Assembly (NCBI GenBank): GCA_964460075.1
Contig: CAYWPC010000001.1
Span: 1 to 64,000, forward strand
Source: JAMBLL01 sp964460075
GTDB taxonomy: Bacteria > Actinomycetota > Acidimicrobiia > Spongiisociales > UBA5794
Reading direction: 5' to 3'
DNA: 64,000 bases
Below are positions 35,890-45,454 of this stretch, piece after piece (position 1 is the stretch's first letter; every line of letters begins with the position of its first letter). The position numbers and the translations under genes are program-made. The notes under the pieces were generated by a model. It made no database searches, had not been told where the DNA came from, and was given only the letters and a program-made list of their open reading frames with translations.

Positions 35890-38511
35890 ATGCGCACCAA
35901 CGAGATTCGAAGAACCTATCTCGACTTTTTCGCTGCGAAGGACCACGCCGTGGTGCCCTCAGCGTCCCTAATCCCTATCGATCCAACGCTGTTGCTGAAC
36001 GTGGCGGGAATGGTGCCGTTCAAGCCGTTCTTGCTCGGTGAGGAGACGCCCCCTCATCTCAGGGTCACCTCCAGCCAGAAGTGCATCCGAACCGAGGACA
36101 TTGAGATCCTCGGAACAACAGCGCGTCACTTGTCGTTTTTCGAAATGCTCGGCAACTTCTCGTTCGGAGACTATTTCAAGGAAACTGCGATCCCGCTTGC
36201 CTACGAGTTGATAACGGAGCACTTCGAACTGGATCCTGAACGACTGTGGTTCACCGTACACGAGTCCGATGATGAAGCTGCGGAGATCTGGCTCGACGTC
36301 GTAGGCGTCGAGCCGAAGCGTTTGCAGCGCCGCGACAGGGACAACTTTTGGCAGATGGGTGTCGCCGGTCCCGCGGGCCCGTCATCTGAGATCTTTTACG
36401 ACAAAGGACCCCGGTTCGGCCCCGACGGCGGTCCCGTGGTCGACGAAGAGCGATTCATGGAATTCTGGAATCTCGTGTTTATGCAGTACGTCCAGGACGA
36501 GCCCTACCACGTCGTGGGAGATCTGCCAGCCAAGTCGATCGATACGGGCATGGGCCTTGAGCGCATGGCTGTGCTTCTCCAGGGTGTCGACTCAGCGTTC
36601 GACACGGACACGATACGTGCAATCATGGCTGTTGGAGAGGCCAGGACAGGTGTTTCCTACGGTGCTGGCGACAAGAGCGATATCTCGTTGCGGATCCTCG
36701 CAGACCACTCGCGTGCGGTCACCTTCCTGATTGCCGATGGTGTCGTGCCGTCCAACCAGGGTCGCGGCTACATTCTGCGGAGGCTGTTGCGCCGCGCCGT
36801 CCGTCACGCCCACATGCTCGGTGCACGACAGCAGATTATGGGACCCCTCGTTGACGCGACAGTCGCTGAGATGGCTGATGCCTACCCCGCGATCGCGGAC
36901 AAGCAGGACTTCATCAAGGAACTCGCAGAGCGTGAAGAGTTTGCATTCGCTAGGACGTTGGCGTCCGGTGAGCAGATGCTCGAGGTCGCGCTAGCGGACC
37001 TGCCCTCGGGTGAACCGGTGCCGGGCGATGCGGCATTCAAGCTGCACGACACCTTCGGGTTCCCCATCGAACTTACGGAGGAGATCGCAGCGGAGCGTGG
37101 CGTAGGCGTCGACCGGCTCGGATTCGACACAGCAATGGCTGCACAAAGAGATCGCGCGCGCGCTGCGTTCAAGGGTGGCAGCAGCGGTGATGCTGCTGAG
37201 GCGTATCGCCAGTTACTTCGTGGTGTCGACCAGACCGAGTTCGTCGGCTACACCGGCTTCGACGGACAGGGAAAGATCCTCGCACTCCTCTGCGACGGCG
37301 AGGCAGCTGAGCGCGCCGAGGAAGGCTCGGAAATTGAGCTTGTTCTCGATGTGACACCGTTCTACGCAGAATCGGGAGGACAAGTCGGCGACACAGGATC
37401 GATCACGACCGAGACGGGGATCGTCAAGGTCACGGATACGCACCTGGCACTCCCAGGTGTACATGGGCATCGCGGCAAAGTGACCAGAGGCTATGTCCAG
37501 CACGGCCAGGACGCGGCCACAGCAATCGATCGGCTGCGGAGAGAGCGAACGCGTAAGAATCACACGGGCACTCACCTATTGCACTGGGCTCTACGCGACG
37601 TCCTCGGTGATCACGTTCATCAGGCGGGCTCTCTCGTTGCTCCCGATCGGCTGCGTTTCGACTTCTCGCATTTCGCCGGTGTGGACACGGAGACGCTGCA
37701 TCACATCGAGAAGATGACAAATGAGCGAATCATCGAGAATGCGGCGGTCACAACCGTCGAGACATCGAAGGACGAGGCAGAGCAAATGGGTGCGCTTGCC
37801 TTCTTCGGAGACAAGTACGGCGAACGTGTTCGCGTGGTCCGCGCCGGAGATTTCTCCACCGAATTCTGCGGTGGCACACACGTACCTTCAACCGGCCAGA
37901 TCGGACCGCTTGTACTCGTGAGTGAGGGTTCTGTCGGAAGCAATATCCGCAGGGTCGAAGCGTTCACAGGCTCGGCTGGATACGCGTATCTCGCTGGTCT
38001 GCGGTCCCAACTCCACGATGTGGCGCACGTGTTCAAGACGCAGCCAACTAGGGTCGTCGACGCTGCGATGTCGCTGAGCGACCGTTTGAAGGCTGCCGAA
38101 TCCCGACTGAGCGAGTTCGAGGAGCGCGATCGCTCGGATGCGGCCCGATCGTTCGTCGAGCGCGCCGACACGATCAAGGGGTACGTCCTCGCCACGGGTC
38201 GTATTGACGGTTTCGGGGGCGACGACCTGCGGTCACTTACGTTTGCGGTAAGAGATCGAGTCCGCTCAGGCATCGGCGTGCTCGGCTCTGTAGCCGATGG
38301 GAAAGCGGCACTTATCGTGTTTGTGTCACAGGATCTAGTCGACAACGGCGTCTCAGCAGGCGACATTGCAGGCGCCGCCGCGAGAGCTCTCGGCGGTGGC
38401 GGGAGCAAGGACCCGAAGCTGGCGCAAGCAGGTGGTCCTAACGTGGATGGCATGGATGAAGCGATCGATTTGGGGCGCTCGATGGCACGTGACGCGCTCA
38501 CAGGGCTTTGA
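35890..38511 (+). CDS. alaS: Alanyl-tRNA synthetase
   Basis: 873 aa, full length. Aminoacylation domain: FLDFF-like YLDFFAAKDH, motif 2 with SFFEMLGNFSFGDYFK, and motif 3 TGMGLERMA. Editing domain: H-x3-H in KNHTGTHLLHWAL and the distal CGGTHVPSTGQIG. A C-terminal DHHA1-like domain contains GGGGSKDPKLAQAGG. It attaches Ala to tRNA-Ala and clears Ser/Gly mischarging. Probable leaderless start. Its stop overlaps the ruvX start as TTGA. Confidence 0.96.
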   Translation: MRTNEIRRTYLDFFAAKDHAVVPSASLIPIDPTLLLNVAGMVPFKPFLLGEETPPHLRVTSSQKCIRTEDIEILGTTARHLSFFEMLGNFSFGDYFKETAIPLAYELITEHFELDPERLWFTVHESDDEAAEIWLDVVGVEPKRLQRRDRDNFWQMGVAGPAGPSSEIFYDKGPRFGPDGGPVVDEERFMEFWNLVFMQYVQDEPYHVVGDLPAKSIDTGMGLERMAVLLQGVDSAFDTDTIRAIMAVGEARTGVSYGAGDKSDISLRILADHSRAVTFLIADGVVPSNQGRGYILRRLLRRAVRHAHMLGARQQIMGPLVDATVAEMADAYPAIADKQDFIKELAEREEFAFARTLASGEQMLEVALADLPSGEPVPGDAAFKLHDTFGFPIELTEEIAAERGVGVDRLGFDTAMAAQRDRARAAFKGGSSGDAAEAYRQLLRGVDQTEFVGYTGFDGQGKILALLCDGEAAERAEEGSEIELVLDVTPFYAESGGQVGDTGSITTETGIVKVTDTHLALPGVHGHRGKVTRGYVQHGQDAATAIDRLRRERTRKNHTGTHLLHWALRDVLGDHVHQAGSLVAPDRLRFDFSHFAGVDTETLHHIEKMTNERIIENAAVTTVETSKDEAEQMGALAFFGDKYGERVRVVRAGDFSTEFCGGTHVPSTGQIGPLVLVSEGSVGSNIRRVEAFTGSAGYAYLAGLRSQLHDVAHVFKTQPTRVVDAAMSLSDRLKAAESRLSEFEERDRSDAARSFVERADTIKGYVLATGRIDGFGGDDLRSLTFAVRDRVRSGIGVLGSVADGKAALIVFVSQDLVDNGVSAGDIAGAAARALGGGGSKDPKLAQAGGPNVDGMDEAIDLGRSMARDALTGL

Positions 38512-38960
38512 ACGGGCGCATCATCGGCCTCGACCCCGGTGAACGCCGGGTTGGCGTCGCGGTAGCGGACCCTACAGGTACCATCGCATCACCAAATGGA
38601 TACATTGACCGATTGAGGGTGGATGTGCTTCGCGCTATCGAGGACCTGTGCGATGACCTCTCCGTCTCGCTCATCGTGGTGGGGATGCCGGTCGGGCTAG
38701 ACGGCAGGGAGGGCACGTCGGCGCTGGCAGCACGCACCTTCGGGCGTGACGTGGGCGAAGCCACAAGGATCGAGGTCGTGTATCAGGACGAGCGGTTTAC
38801 GTCCGTGACTGCGGATCGGGCACTCATCTCGGGCGGTGTCCGAAGACGAGATCGTAAGGAGAAACGGGACCAGGTGGCAGCAGCGGTGATGTTGCAGGGT
38901 TATCTGGACCGTCGGAGGCATGATGCAGGACTAGAACGGCGCGATGATGCGAGTTTCTGA
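38508..38960 (+). CDS. ruvX: RuvX/YqgF family RNase H-fold nuclease
   Basis: 150 aa from TTG 38508, the only sensible start, which overlaps the alaS stop. The RNase H-like fold begins IIGLDPGERRVGVAVAD, followed by IVVGMPVGLDGREG, YQDERFTSVTA and a C-terminal Asp in KRDQVAAAVMLQGY. The family is linked to 16S rRNA 5'-end maturation and to Holliday-junction-like nuclease activity. Overlaps mltG by 17 nt. Confidence 0.92.
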   Translation: MNGRIIGLDPGERRVGVAVADPTGTIASPNGYIDRLRVDVLRAIEDLCDDLSVSLIVVGMPVGLDGREGTSALAARTFGRDVGEATRIEVVYQDERFTSVTADRALISGGVRRRDRKEKRDQVAAAVMLQGYLDRRRHDAGLERRDDASF

Positions 38961-40014
38961 CGGCCGAAGGCGACAGCGTTGGATCGGCATTGCTGTGCTC
39001 GCCATCGCAGTTGTCGGGGTCCTGTTTCTCGCGGCCCGATTCACCGCAGGCCTCGTCGCAGGTGACTCGTGGGATGTCCAACCGGGGCAGACAGTCGAGG
39101 TGTCGATCGAGCCTGGTACGTCGGCATCCGTCATATACACCATGTTGCACGACGCCGGTGTGGCGAGGTCCAGTCAGATTCGCGAGGCCGCTCGTCAAGC
39201 GGGCGTCGAGGATCAGCTACAGGCCGGGACGTATGCGTTCACGACAGACATGGACCCTCAGGAAGTGGTGAGGGAACTCGTCACGGGTGGATCCCTTGCG
39301 ATCGGTGGGTCCTTCACGCTGATCGAGGGATGGACGATGGATCGGATCCTCGACGAACTCGACACCCAGACAGATTTCACGAGAGCCGAATTTGAGCGTG
39401 CGCTCACGTCGGGAGCGGTGACCTCGCCGCTGCTGCCTGCCGTGTCGGCAAGCGTGGATGCGATTTCGCGCTGGGAAGGACTCCTTTACCCTGCGAAATA
39501 TCCGACCGGTGGTGGAGCGACACCCGAATCGATCCTCAGCCAGATGGCAGACGAATTGACTCAGAGGATCTCGTCCGTTGACTGGTCGCAGCTCGGTCCG
39601 CTGTCAATCACGAGATACGACGCGCTGATTATCGGATCTCTGATCCAGAGGGAGGCCGGGACTGATGCCGATCGACCGTTAATCTCCTCGGTCATCCACA
39701 ATCGACTCGCGCAGGGTGTCCGGCTGCAGATCGATGCGACGGTCGTGTACGCGTTGGGCGGGGTCAACGGGCGGGTGACAGGCGAAGATCTGAAAGTCGA
39801 ATCCCCGTACAACACCTATCTGATCGACGGCTTGCCACCGACACCTATAGGAACGGTGTCGTTGGTCAGCCTCGAAGCTGCGGCACATCCGGCCACAACC
39901 GACTATCTGTTCTACGTGCTCGGAGGCAGCGATGGGTCGCATTTGTTTGCAACGACCTACGAGGAGCATCAGAAGAACATACAAACCGCCAAGGACGCAG
40001 GGGTACTTCCGTGA
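38944..40014 (+). CDS. mltG: Endolytic murein transglycosylase MltG
   Basis: 356 aa. A basic N-terminus and one membrane helix (about residues 13-34) place the YceG domain outside the cell. The catalytic Glu is in SLIQREAGTDADRP (about residue 240), with the following SSVIHNRLAQGVRLQIDATVVYALG and SPYNTYLIDGLPPTPI blocks typical of the family, here quoted in pieces. MltG cuts nascent glycan strands to end their elongation. Overlaps aroE as GTGA. Confidence 0.93.
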   Translation: MMRVSDGRRRQRWIGIAVLAIAVVGVLFLAARFTAGLVAGDSWDVQPGQTVEVSIEPGTSASVIYTMLHDAGVARSSQIREAARQAGVEDQLQAGTYAFTTDMDPQEVVRELVTGGSLAIGGSFTLIEGWTMDRILDELDTQTDFTRAEFERALTSGAVTSPLLPAVSASVDAISRWEGLLYPAKYPTGGGATPESILSQMADELTQRISSVDWSQLGPLSITRYDALIIGSLIQREAGTDADRPLISSVIHNRLAQGVRLQIDATVVYALGGVNGRVTGEDLKVESPYNTYLIDGLPPTPIGTVSLVSLEAAAHPATTDYLFYVLGGSDGSHLFATTYEEHQKNIQTAKDAGVLP

Positions 40015-40787
40015 GGTTCGGCGTTGTCGGTGACCCTGTGCTTCACTCTCGATCGCCAGCCATTCATAACGCTGCCTTCGAAGCACTCGGCCTGAGCGCG
40101 TCCTTCGAACTCCTGCCTACAGCGCAGGAGAACTTCGATGTAGTCGCTCGTGCCCTCAGATCCGGCGAACTTTCGGGGGTGAGCGTGACGATGCCGCACA
40201 AAGACAACGCATTCTCAGCAGTAGACGACATGGCCGGCACTGCGGTACGTTCACGTTCCGTCAACACGATCGTGTCAGACCGCGGCCACCTCCACGGCTA
40301 CAACACGGACATCGAGGGTGTTCGATACGCCTTCGGTCGGTTGAACATTTCAATGGCCTCCCCGGTTCTTGTCCTCGGATACGGTGGTGCAGCGCGAGCA
40401 GCCCTCATAGGCCTCGAGGGATCGCATGCCATTTCGTTGACAGGCCGTGATCTCAGCCGGGCTTACCAATGTGTGAGCGCCGTCGACGTGGACGCCAACG
40501 TCGTGGCGTGGGGAACGGCGATTCCCGGCGCCGTTGTCGTGAACGCCACACCCCTCGGCATGGATGGTGAAGACCTGCCAGAAGGACTGGTAGATATGGC
40601 AGCCGGACTCCTCGACATGGCCTACGGTCACGGTTCGACGCCCGCGACCAGGGCAGCGGCACGGAGAGGTATTCCAAACGCCGATGGGCTCGACATGTTG
40701 GTGGGGCAAGCCGTTGCTGCGTTTGAACTCTTCACAGGCGTGCTCCCTGATCGTGAGATCATGGAACGCGCTGCTCGCGGGATGTGA
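40011..40787 (+). CDS. aroE: Shikimate dehydrogenase
   Basis: 258 aa from GTG 40011. It reduces 3-dehydroshikimate with NADPH. The substrate site SRSPAIHNAAF, GVSVTMPHKD (catalytic Lys and Asp), GYNTDIEGV, the nucleotide loop LGYGGAARAAL and the C-terminal DGLDMLVGQAVAAFELFTG are all present. Overlaps mltG. Confidence 0.95.
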   Translation: MRFGVVGDPVLHSRSPAIHNAAFEALGLSASFELLPTAQENFDVVARALRSGELSGVSVTMPHKDNAFSAVDDMAGTAVRSRSVNTIVSDRGHLHGYNTDIEGVRYAFGRLNISMASPVLVLGYGGAARAALIGLEGSHAISLTGRDLSRAYQCVSAVDVDANVVAWGTAIPGAVVVNATPLGMDGEDLPEGLVDMAAGLLDMAYGHGSTPATRAAARRGIPNADGLDMLVGQAVAAFELFTGVLPDREIMERAARGM

Positions 40788-40827
40788 CCCCGCCCCTTCG
40801 AGAACCCAATGCGGCGCCGTGGAGAAC

Positions 40828-40833
40828 TAAGCT
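40828..40833 (+). promoter_or_regulatory. -10 box of prepilin peptidase gene
   Basis: TAAGCT ends 8 nt before ATG 40842, supporting that start over ATG 40809. Confidence 0.4.
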
Positions 40834-40841
40834 CGCCGTCG

Positions 40842-41576
40842 ATGTGGATTGTTGCTGTCGCCTCTGCGGCTATAGGTCTTATTGCCGGCCGTTCAATCGC
40901 GGCTGAGGCTTCTGCGCATCGAAGGGGCCTCCCCGATCGATGGTGGAGTCCGCAGTGTGACGACTGCGACGGTGCGCTCACCCTGACGATGATTGGATGC
41001 TCCCCGCTCGGGCATCGACAACGCCTGCTTACGGTTGCGACCCCGTTCATCACAGCACTCATCTTCGCAGGGGCCACGCTCTCTGTGAGGACGTACTGGG
41101 ATCTACCGGCTTTCCTTGTCTTTGGCGCGGCGATGGTCCTGCTGACGATCACCGACCTCGACACGAAGCTCATCCCGAACCGCATCCTCGGCCCGTTGAG
41201 TGTGACTGGCATTGCTCTCCTCGTTGGCGGTGGTCTGCTCTCTGGTGATCCATGGCCTCTCATGCGCGCCGCTGCGGCAGGTTCTGCCTACTTCATCGGC
41301 ATGTTCACTCTTGCTCTCCTGGCACGAGGTGGCCTCGGGTTTGGCGATGTCAAGATGGCGTTCCTCATCGGGGTCTTCACCGGCTATCTCGGCTGGGGCT
41401 ACGTGGTCGTCGCTGCCGTAGGAGCGTTCCTCATCGGTGGCATCGTTGCAATCATTCTGTTACTCACCCGTCTCAGCAACCGCAAGGATGCCATCGCGTT
41501 CGGCCCCTTCATGACTACAGCAGCTGTTGTCGCCGTGGCATTCGGTGACAATATCGCCACGTGGTATCTGCGCTAG
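40842..41576 (+). CDS. Type IV prepilin-like leader peptidase
   Basis: 244 aa from ATG 40842, favoured by a -10 box 8 nt upstream; ATG 40809 would add 11 residues. About seven membrane helices. The two catalytic aspartates of A24 peptidases are in TITDLDTKLIPN and GFGDVKMAF. The cytoplasmic N-terminal loop contains only a partial Cys motif (QCDDCDGAL...GC), less regular than the four-Cys zinc site of PilD, so methylation activity is uncertain. It lies between aroE and aroC, as in mycobacteria; no pilin gene is in the window. Confidence 0.85.
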   Translation: MWIVAVASAAIGLIAGRSIAAEASAHRRGLPDRWWSPQCDDCDGALTLTMIGCSPLGHRQRLLTVATPFITALIFAGATLSVRTYWDLPAFLVFGAAMVLLTITDLDTKLIPNRILGPLSVTGIALLVGGGLLSGDPWPLMRAAAAGSAYFIGMFTLALLARGGLGFGDVKMAFLIGVFTGYLGWGYVVVAAVGAFLIGGIVAIILLLTRLSNRKDAIAFGPFMTTAAVVAVAFGDNIATWYLR

Positions 41577-41776
41577 GGGTACACGAGACAGCCTGCATAC
41601 GCCTGAAACGGTGTACATGTTGTCCGTCTCATTGGATCGTGACGAATCGTGGAGCTCTACCACCGATCACTTGATCTACGCCAGCCAGAACGTCGAACCA
41701 GACTCCCTAACGAAATGTGAGCTCGTCGAGGTCGACAGGACCTGCCGAGAATCGTATCCCGCTAGCCTGTCGGCAC
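41577..41776. other. 200-nt gap before aroC
   Basis: No convincing gene, RNA or terminator seen. It ends with the presumed aroC -10 box. Confidence 0.5.
41763..41768 (+). promoter_or_regulatory. -10 box of aroCKB operon
   Basis: TAGCCT ends 8 nt before ATG 41777; leaderless arrangement. Confidence 0.5.
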
Positions 41777-42931
41777 ATGCTGCGATTCATGACGTCAGGA
41801 GAGTCACACGGCCCCGGCCTCGTTGCTACGGTCGAAGGCCTTCCCGCGGGTCTCACGGTTACTGCAGAGGGCATCAGCTCGGAACTTGCAAGGAGGCGAC
41901 TCGGCTTTGGGCGAGGTCCGCGAATGCGCCTGGAGAAGGACAAGATCGAAATCCTCGGTGGTATTCGGTTCGGTGTGACGCTCGGGGGACCGGTCGCTGT
42001 GCTCATCAGGAACACCGAGTGGGCTAGATGGCAGGACGAGATGTCACCAGCACCTGGAACTTCACGTAAAGCCGAGACGACGCCACGACCAGGACATGCA
42101 GATCTCGTTGGCATGATGAAGTACGACACACACGACGCTCGCGACATACTTGAGAGAGCCTCCGCCCGCGAAACCGCTGCAAGAACGATTGTTGGATACC
42201 TCGCAAAGCAACTTCTTGCCCAGCTTGCGATTGACGTGTTCTCCCATGTGACCGCGATCGGGGACGTGTCGGTTCCATCAGACGTCCGCCTGCCGACCCC
42301 TGACGATCTATCAACCATCGACAGTTCAGAGGTACGGGTCTTCGCCAGGGAGCCGGAGGCACGAATGATCGAAGCAATCGAGCGCGCCAAGGCGGATCGT
42401 GACACCCTCGGTGGCGCCGTTCAGGTTCTCGGGTACGGTCTTCCCCCTGGATTGGGGAGCCATGTGCACTGGGATCGCAAGCTCGACGGACTGATCGCGG
42501 GGGCAGTGATGTCGATTCAAGCCATCAAGGCAGTGGAGATTGGTCAGGGCCTCGCTCAGGCACGTTCCCGTGGATCGGAAGCCCATGACGAGATCATCCA
42601 CAGTGCGGATGCCTACGCCAGACGCACGAACCGTGCGGGGGGGCTCGAAGGCGGTATGACAACGGGTGAGGTCCTGACGGTCACTGCCTACATGAAGCCG
42701 ATCTCGACACTCATGCGAGCTCTTGACACCGTTGACGTCACAACGAAGCGGGAGGCGAAGGCATTCACGGAACGTAGCGACGTGTGCGCCGTTCCAGCTG
42801 CAGGAGTGGTTGCAGAGCAGATGGTTGCCTACGTCCTTGCGAAGGAAGTCTTGCGCACATTCGGAGGTGACACCGTTGCAGATGTCGTGCGTGCTCACAA
42901 GGCCTACACATCGCGCATTGCAGCCTTCTGA
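41777..42931 (+). CDS. aroC: Chorismate synthase
   Basis: 384 aa from ATG 41777 (MLRFMTSGESHG, the usual N-terminus). It converts EPSP to chorismate with reduced FMN. Family blocks: RRLGFGRGPRMRLEKD, TRKAETTPRPGHADL-like region, SARETAARTIVG and GGMTTGEVL with the C-terminal RSDVCAVPAAGVVAE. Start of the aroC-aroK-aroB run; aroK starts 2 nt after the stop. Confidence 0.96.
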   Translation: MLRFMTSGESHGPGLVATVEGLPAGLTVTAEGISSELARRRLGFGRGPRMRLEKDKIEILGGIRFGVTLGGPVAVLIRNTEWARWQDEMSPAPGTSRKAETTPRPGHADLVGMMKYDTHDARDILERASARETAARTIVGYLAKQLLAQLAIDVFSHVTAIGDVSVPSDVRLPTPDDLSTIDSSEVRVFAREPEARMIEAIERAKADRDTLGGAVQVLGYGLPPGLGSHVHWDRKLDGLIAGAVMSIQAIKAVEIGQGLAQARSRGSEAHDEIIHSADAYARRTNRAGGLEGGMTTGEVLTVTAYMKPISTLMRALDTVDVTTKREAKAFTERSDVCAVPAAGVVAEQMVAYVLAKEVLRTFGGDTVADVVRAHKAYTSRIAAF

Positions 42932-42932
42932 G

Positions 42933-43427
42933 ATGGCACATGTCTGGCTGATCGGCATGATGGGGAGTGGTAAGAGCACTGTTGGCGCGCTGCTTGCCCG
43001 CGAACTACGTTTACCGTTCGTTGATGTTGATCAAGCCGTTGTCGAAATCTACGATCGGTCCATCGAAGATCTTTTTGCAGAGGGGGAGATGGTGTTTCGC
43101 TCCAAGGAGCATGACACGATCGCAGAGATCGCCCAAGGCCCAAGCAGCGTCATAGCGACAGGTGGCGGTGCCGTTCTCGATCCCCGAAACGTCGCAGCCA
43201 TGCGTGCAACAGGGACTACCGTCCTGCTCACGACAGCGACAGAGGAACTCACCACTCGCCTACAACATGCGGCAGGTCGGCCTCTCCTGACAAGCCCCGG
43301 CGACGTTGCGGCTATCGCGAAGGCGAGATCGCAGATCTACAGAGAGAGTGCGGACGTGATTCTCGACACAACAACGATGACCATAGATGAAGTGACAAAC
43401 GAGGTCGTGCGATGCGTAGGCATGTGA
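42933..43427 (+). CDS. aroK: Shikimate kinase
   Basis: 164 aa from ATG 42933. Phosphorylates shikimate at O3. Walker A GMMGSGKSTVG (residues about 8-18), shikimate-binding VDVDQAV, FR in EMVFRSKEHD, GGGAVLD and the LID Arg region GRPLL are visible. Its 3' end overlaps aroB by 16 nt. Confidence 0.95.
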   Translation: MAHVWLIGMMGSGKSTVGALLARELRLPFVDVDQAVVEIYDRSIEDLFAEGEMVFRSKEHDTIAEIAQGPSSVIATGGGAVLDPRNVAAMRATGTTVLLTTATEELTTRLQHAAGRPLLTSPGDVAAIAKARSQIYRESADVILDTTTMTIDEVTNEVVRCVGM

Positions 43428-44458
43428 TCTGGAAGGGAGGGGATCCTGCATCGACCATCATCGTGGGACGCGGCATCAACTCGGTGCTGGCCGAGTACGC
43501 GGTCAGGGGCGACCGCCGCCGGGCTGCCGTGCTCTGCCAACCATCCACCGTGGCCCTTGCCGAGCGGTACGCGAATGTTCTCCATGGCGCCGGGCTGGAG
43601 GTCACCGGGTATACCGTCCCCGACGGCGAAGAAGCGAAGCAGCTAGGCGTCGTCGAGGACGTCTACCGATTCTTGAACGCAAGCCAATTCACACGCGAGG
43701 ACCTGGTCGTAGGCGTCGGTGGTGGCGCCCTCACCGACGTAACCGGGTTCATCGCTGGGACATATCTACGAGGCGTCACCGCGATCTATGTCGCTACCAC
43801 ACTTCTCGCAGCGGTCGATGCGGCAATTGGGGGCAAGTCAGCAGTCAACGTCGATGGCAAGAACCTCGCGGGCCTGTTCGCACATCCTGAAGCTGTACTC
43901 ATCGACATCGACGTTCTTGATGCGCTCCCGAGAACACAGAAAATTATCGGATCGGCCGAGGCCATCAAGACTGGCTTTATCGCCGATCCACAGATTGTTG
44001 AAGCATTCGAACGTGAGGGGGTCGAAACGGATTTGGAGAACATCGTGAACCGCTCCGTCGCTGTCAAGACCAGCATTGTGAACGACGACTTCACCGAGGG
44101 CGGCACCCGAGCGATACTGAACTACGGCCATACCATCGGGCATGCGATCGAATCCTCAACGGGAAGACCACACGGTGAGTCCGTTTCGATCGGCATGGTT
44201 GCAGCTGGATACGCAGCAGAGCACCACCTCGGGTTCCCAGGTGCGCTCCGGCAAGTAGAGGTGCTCAAACATGTCGGATTGCCTGTTCTAGCACCCGAAG
44301 CGAAGCGCTCCGCGGTCATGGCTTTGATGGTGCTCGACAAGAAGCGAGACAGTAGGGGGCTCCGCATGGTGCTGCTCGAGGAGTTCGGGTCACCAATGTT
44401 GATTCACCCAGACGACGCTACCGTACAAGCCGGCCTCGCCGGCATCGACCTCGCATGA
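43412..44458 (+). CDS. aroB: 3-dehydroquinate synthase
   Basis: 348 aa. Cyclises DAHP to 3-dehydroquinate using NAD and a metal ion. NAD loop VGVGGGALTDVTGFIAGTYLRG (quoted in part as GGGALTDVTGF), VNVDGKNLAG, the metal ligands in GSAEAIKTGF (Glu), NYGHTIGHAIE (His) and HGESVSIGM (His). ATG 43412 lies inside the aroK 3' end. aroD/aroQ, next to aroB in mycobacteria, is absent here. Confidence 0.96.
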   Translation: MRRHVIWKGGDPASTIIVGRGINSVLAEYAVRGDRRRAAVLCQPSTVALAERYANVLHGAGLEVTGYTVPDGEEAKQLGVVEDVYRFLNASQFTREDLVVGVGGGALTDVTGFIAGTYLRGVTAIYVATTLLAAVDAAIGGKSAVNVDGKNLAGLFAHPEAVLIDIDVLDALPRTQKIIGSAEAIKTGFIADPQIVEAFEREGVETDLENIVNRSVAVKTSIVNDDFTEGGTRAILNYGHTIGHAIESSTGRPHGESVSIGMVAAGYAAEHHLGFPGALRQVEVLKHVGLPVLAPEAKRSAVMALMVLDKKRDSRGLRMVLLEEFGSPMLIHPDDATVQAGLAGIDLA

Positions 44459-44489
44459 ACGAAACGCACCTTCTCGGGAGGACAGCGCG

Positions 44490-45050
44490 ATGATTTCAAC
44501 CAACGACGTACGCCCCGGCATGGCGTTGAACCTTCCAGAAGGACTGTTCTCGGTCGTCGAATATCAACATGTTAAGCCTGGAAAAGGCAAGGCGTTCGTT
44601 CGCATGAAGCTCAAGAACGTCCGGACAGGAGCTGTGCTCGACCGAACGTTCCGCGCAGGTGAGAATGTTCCGGACGCGAGGATCGATCGCCGAGACTTCA
44701 CCTTCCTGTACCGCGACGACATGGGCTTCAACTTCATGGACGGAGAGACATACGAACAGTCGAACGTGTCGGAACAACTTGTTGGAGACAATGCTGACTT
44801 CATGACAGACGGCATGACCGTGCGCCTCGCGATGTTCGAAGGCATGCCGGTCGACATCGAGTTGCCTGCGGCGGTAGAACTTGAGGTCACGTTCGCCGAA
44901 CCCGGTGTCAAGGGTGACCGTGTGTCAGGTGCCACGAAGCCTGTGACGCTTGCGACGGGCCGCGTGATTCAAGCGCCGTTATTCGTTGATCAAGGCGATG
45001 TTGTCAAGGTAGATACGCGAACCGGCGCCTACATCACCCGAGTCTCGTGA
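44490..45050 (+). CDS. efp: Elongation factor P
   Basis: 186 aa; ATG 44490 preceded by GGGAGGAC. The three-domain EF-P starts with an SH3-like KOW domain whose modification loop is KPGKGKAFVR (residues about 29-38), followed by two OB folds and the conserved PLFVDQGDVVKVDTRTGAYITR C-terminus (seen in pieces). It relieves ribosome stalling at proline runs. nusB overlaps its stop as GTGA. Confidence 0.97.
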   Translation: MISTNDVRPGMALNLPEGLFSVVEYQHVKPGKGKAFVRMKLKNVRTGAVLDRTFRAGENVPDARIDRRDFTFLYRDDMGFNFMDGETYEQSNVSEQLVGDNADFMTDGMTVRLAMFEGMPVDIELPAAVELEVTFAEPGVKGDRVSGATKPVTLATGRVIQAPLFVDQGDVVKVDTRTGAYITRVS

Positions 45051-45433
45051 CCGTCGATACCGCACGTGATCGGGCCCTGGGGGCACTGTACGCCGCTGAC
45101 AGCCGCTCGATGGACCAGATCGACGTCACAAGGATGTCCGTGAGAGCTGCCGCACTGGCTGAAGGCGTGTGGGAACACTTGGACGTCATTGATGGCGCAA
45201 TCAGCGCCGCATCGGCAAGGTGGCGACTCGAGCGAATGCCTGGCGTCGACCGCAACGTGCTGAGGCTTGGGACCTACGAGCTCTTGTTTACCGACGTACC
45301 GGTGGGAGTCGCTATCTCAGAGTGTGTACAGCTCGCCAAGGAGTACTCGACGGCGAATAGCGGAGCATTCGTGAACGGGATTCTCTCGGCCGTTGCCGAA
45401 CGAAGAGAGAACCCTGAAGGCGCCATCTCGTAG
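45047..45433 (+). CDS. nusB: Transcription antitermination factor NusB
   Basis: 128 aa, all-alpha NusB fold with the signature RMPGVDRNVLRLGTYEL and VAISECVQLAKEYS...FVNGILSAVA. It binds boxA RNA with S10. Last gene of the aro-efp-nusB run before the pyr leader. Confidence 0.93.
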   Translation: MTVDTARDRALGALYAADSRSMDQIDVTRMSVRAAALAEGVWEHLDVIDGAISAASARWRLERMPGVDRNVLRLGTYELLFTDVPVGVAISECVQLAKEYSTANSGAFVNGILSAVAERRENPEGAIS

Positions 45434-45439
45434 TAGGGT
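45434..45439 (+). promoter_or_regulatory. -10 box of pyr operon
   Basis: TAGGGT immediately after the nusB stop; the transcript would start near 45446 and include the whole PyrR leader. Confidence 0.4.
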
Positions 45440-45454
45440 ATCCCAGACAACCGA

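Noticed and set aside
37701..38501. Long antisense reading frames (also near 11383-12252, 23351-24142, 60133-60999)
   Set aside because: They lie opposite well-supported genes, have low-complexity Ser/Arg-rich translations and no start signals; they are shadows of high-GC codon usage.
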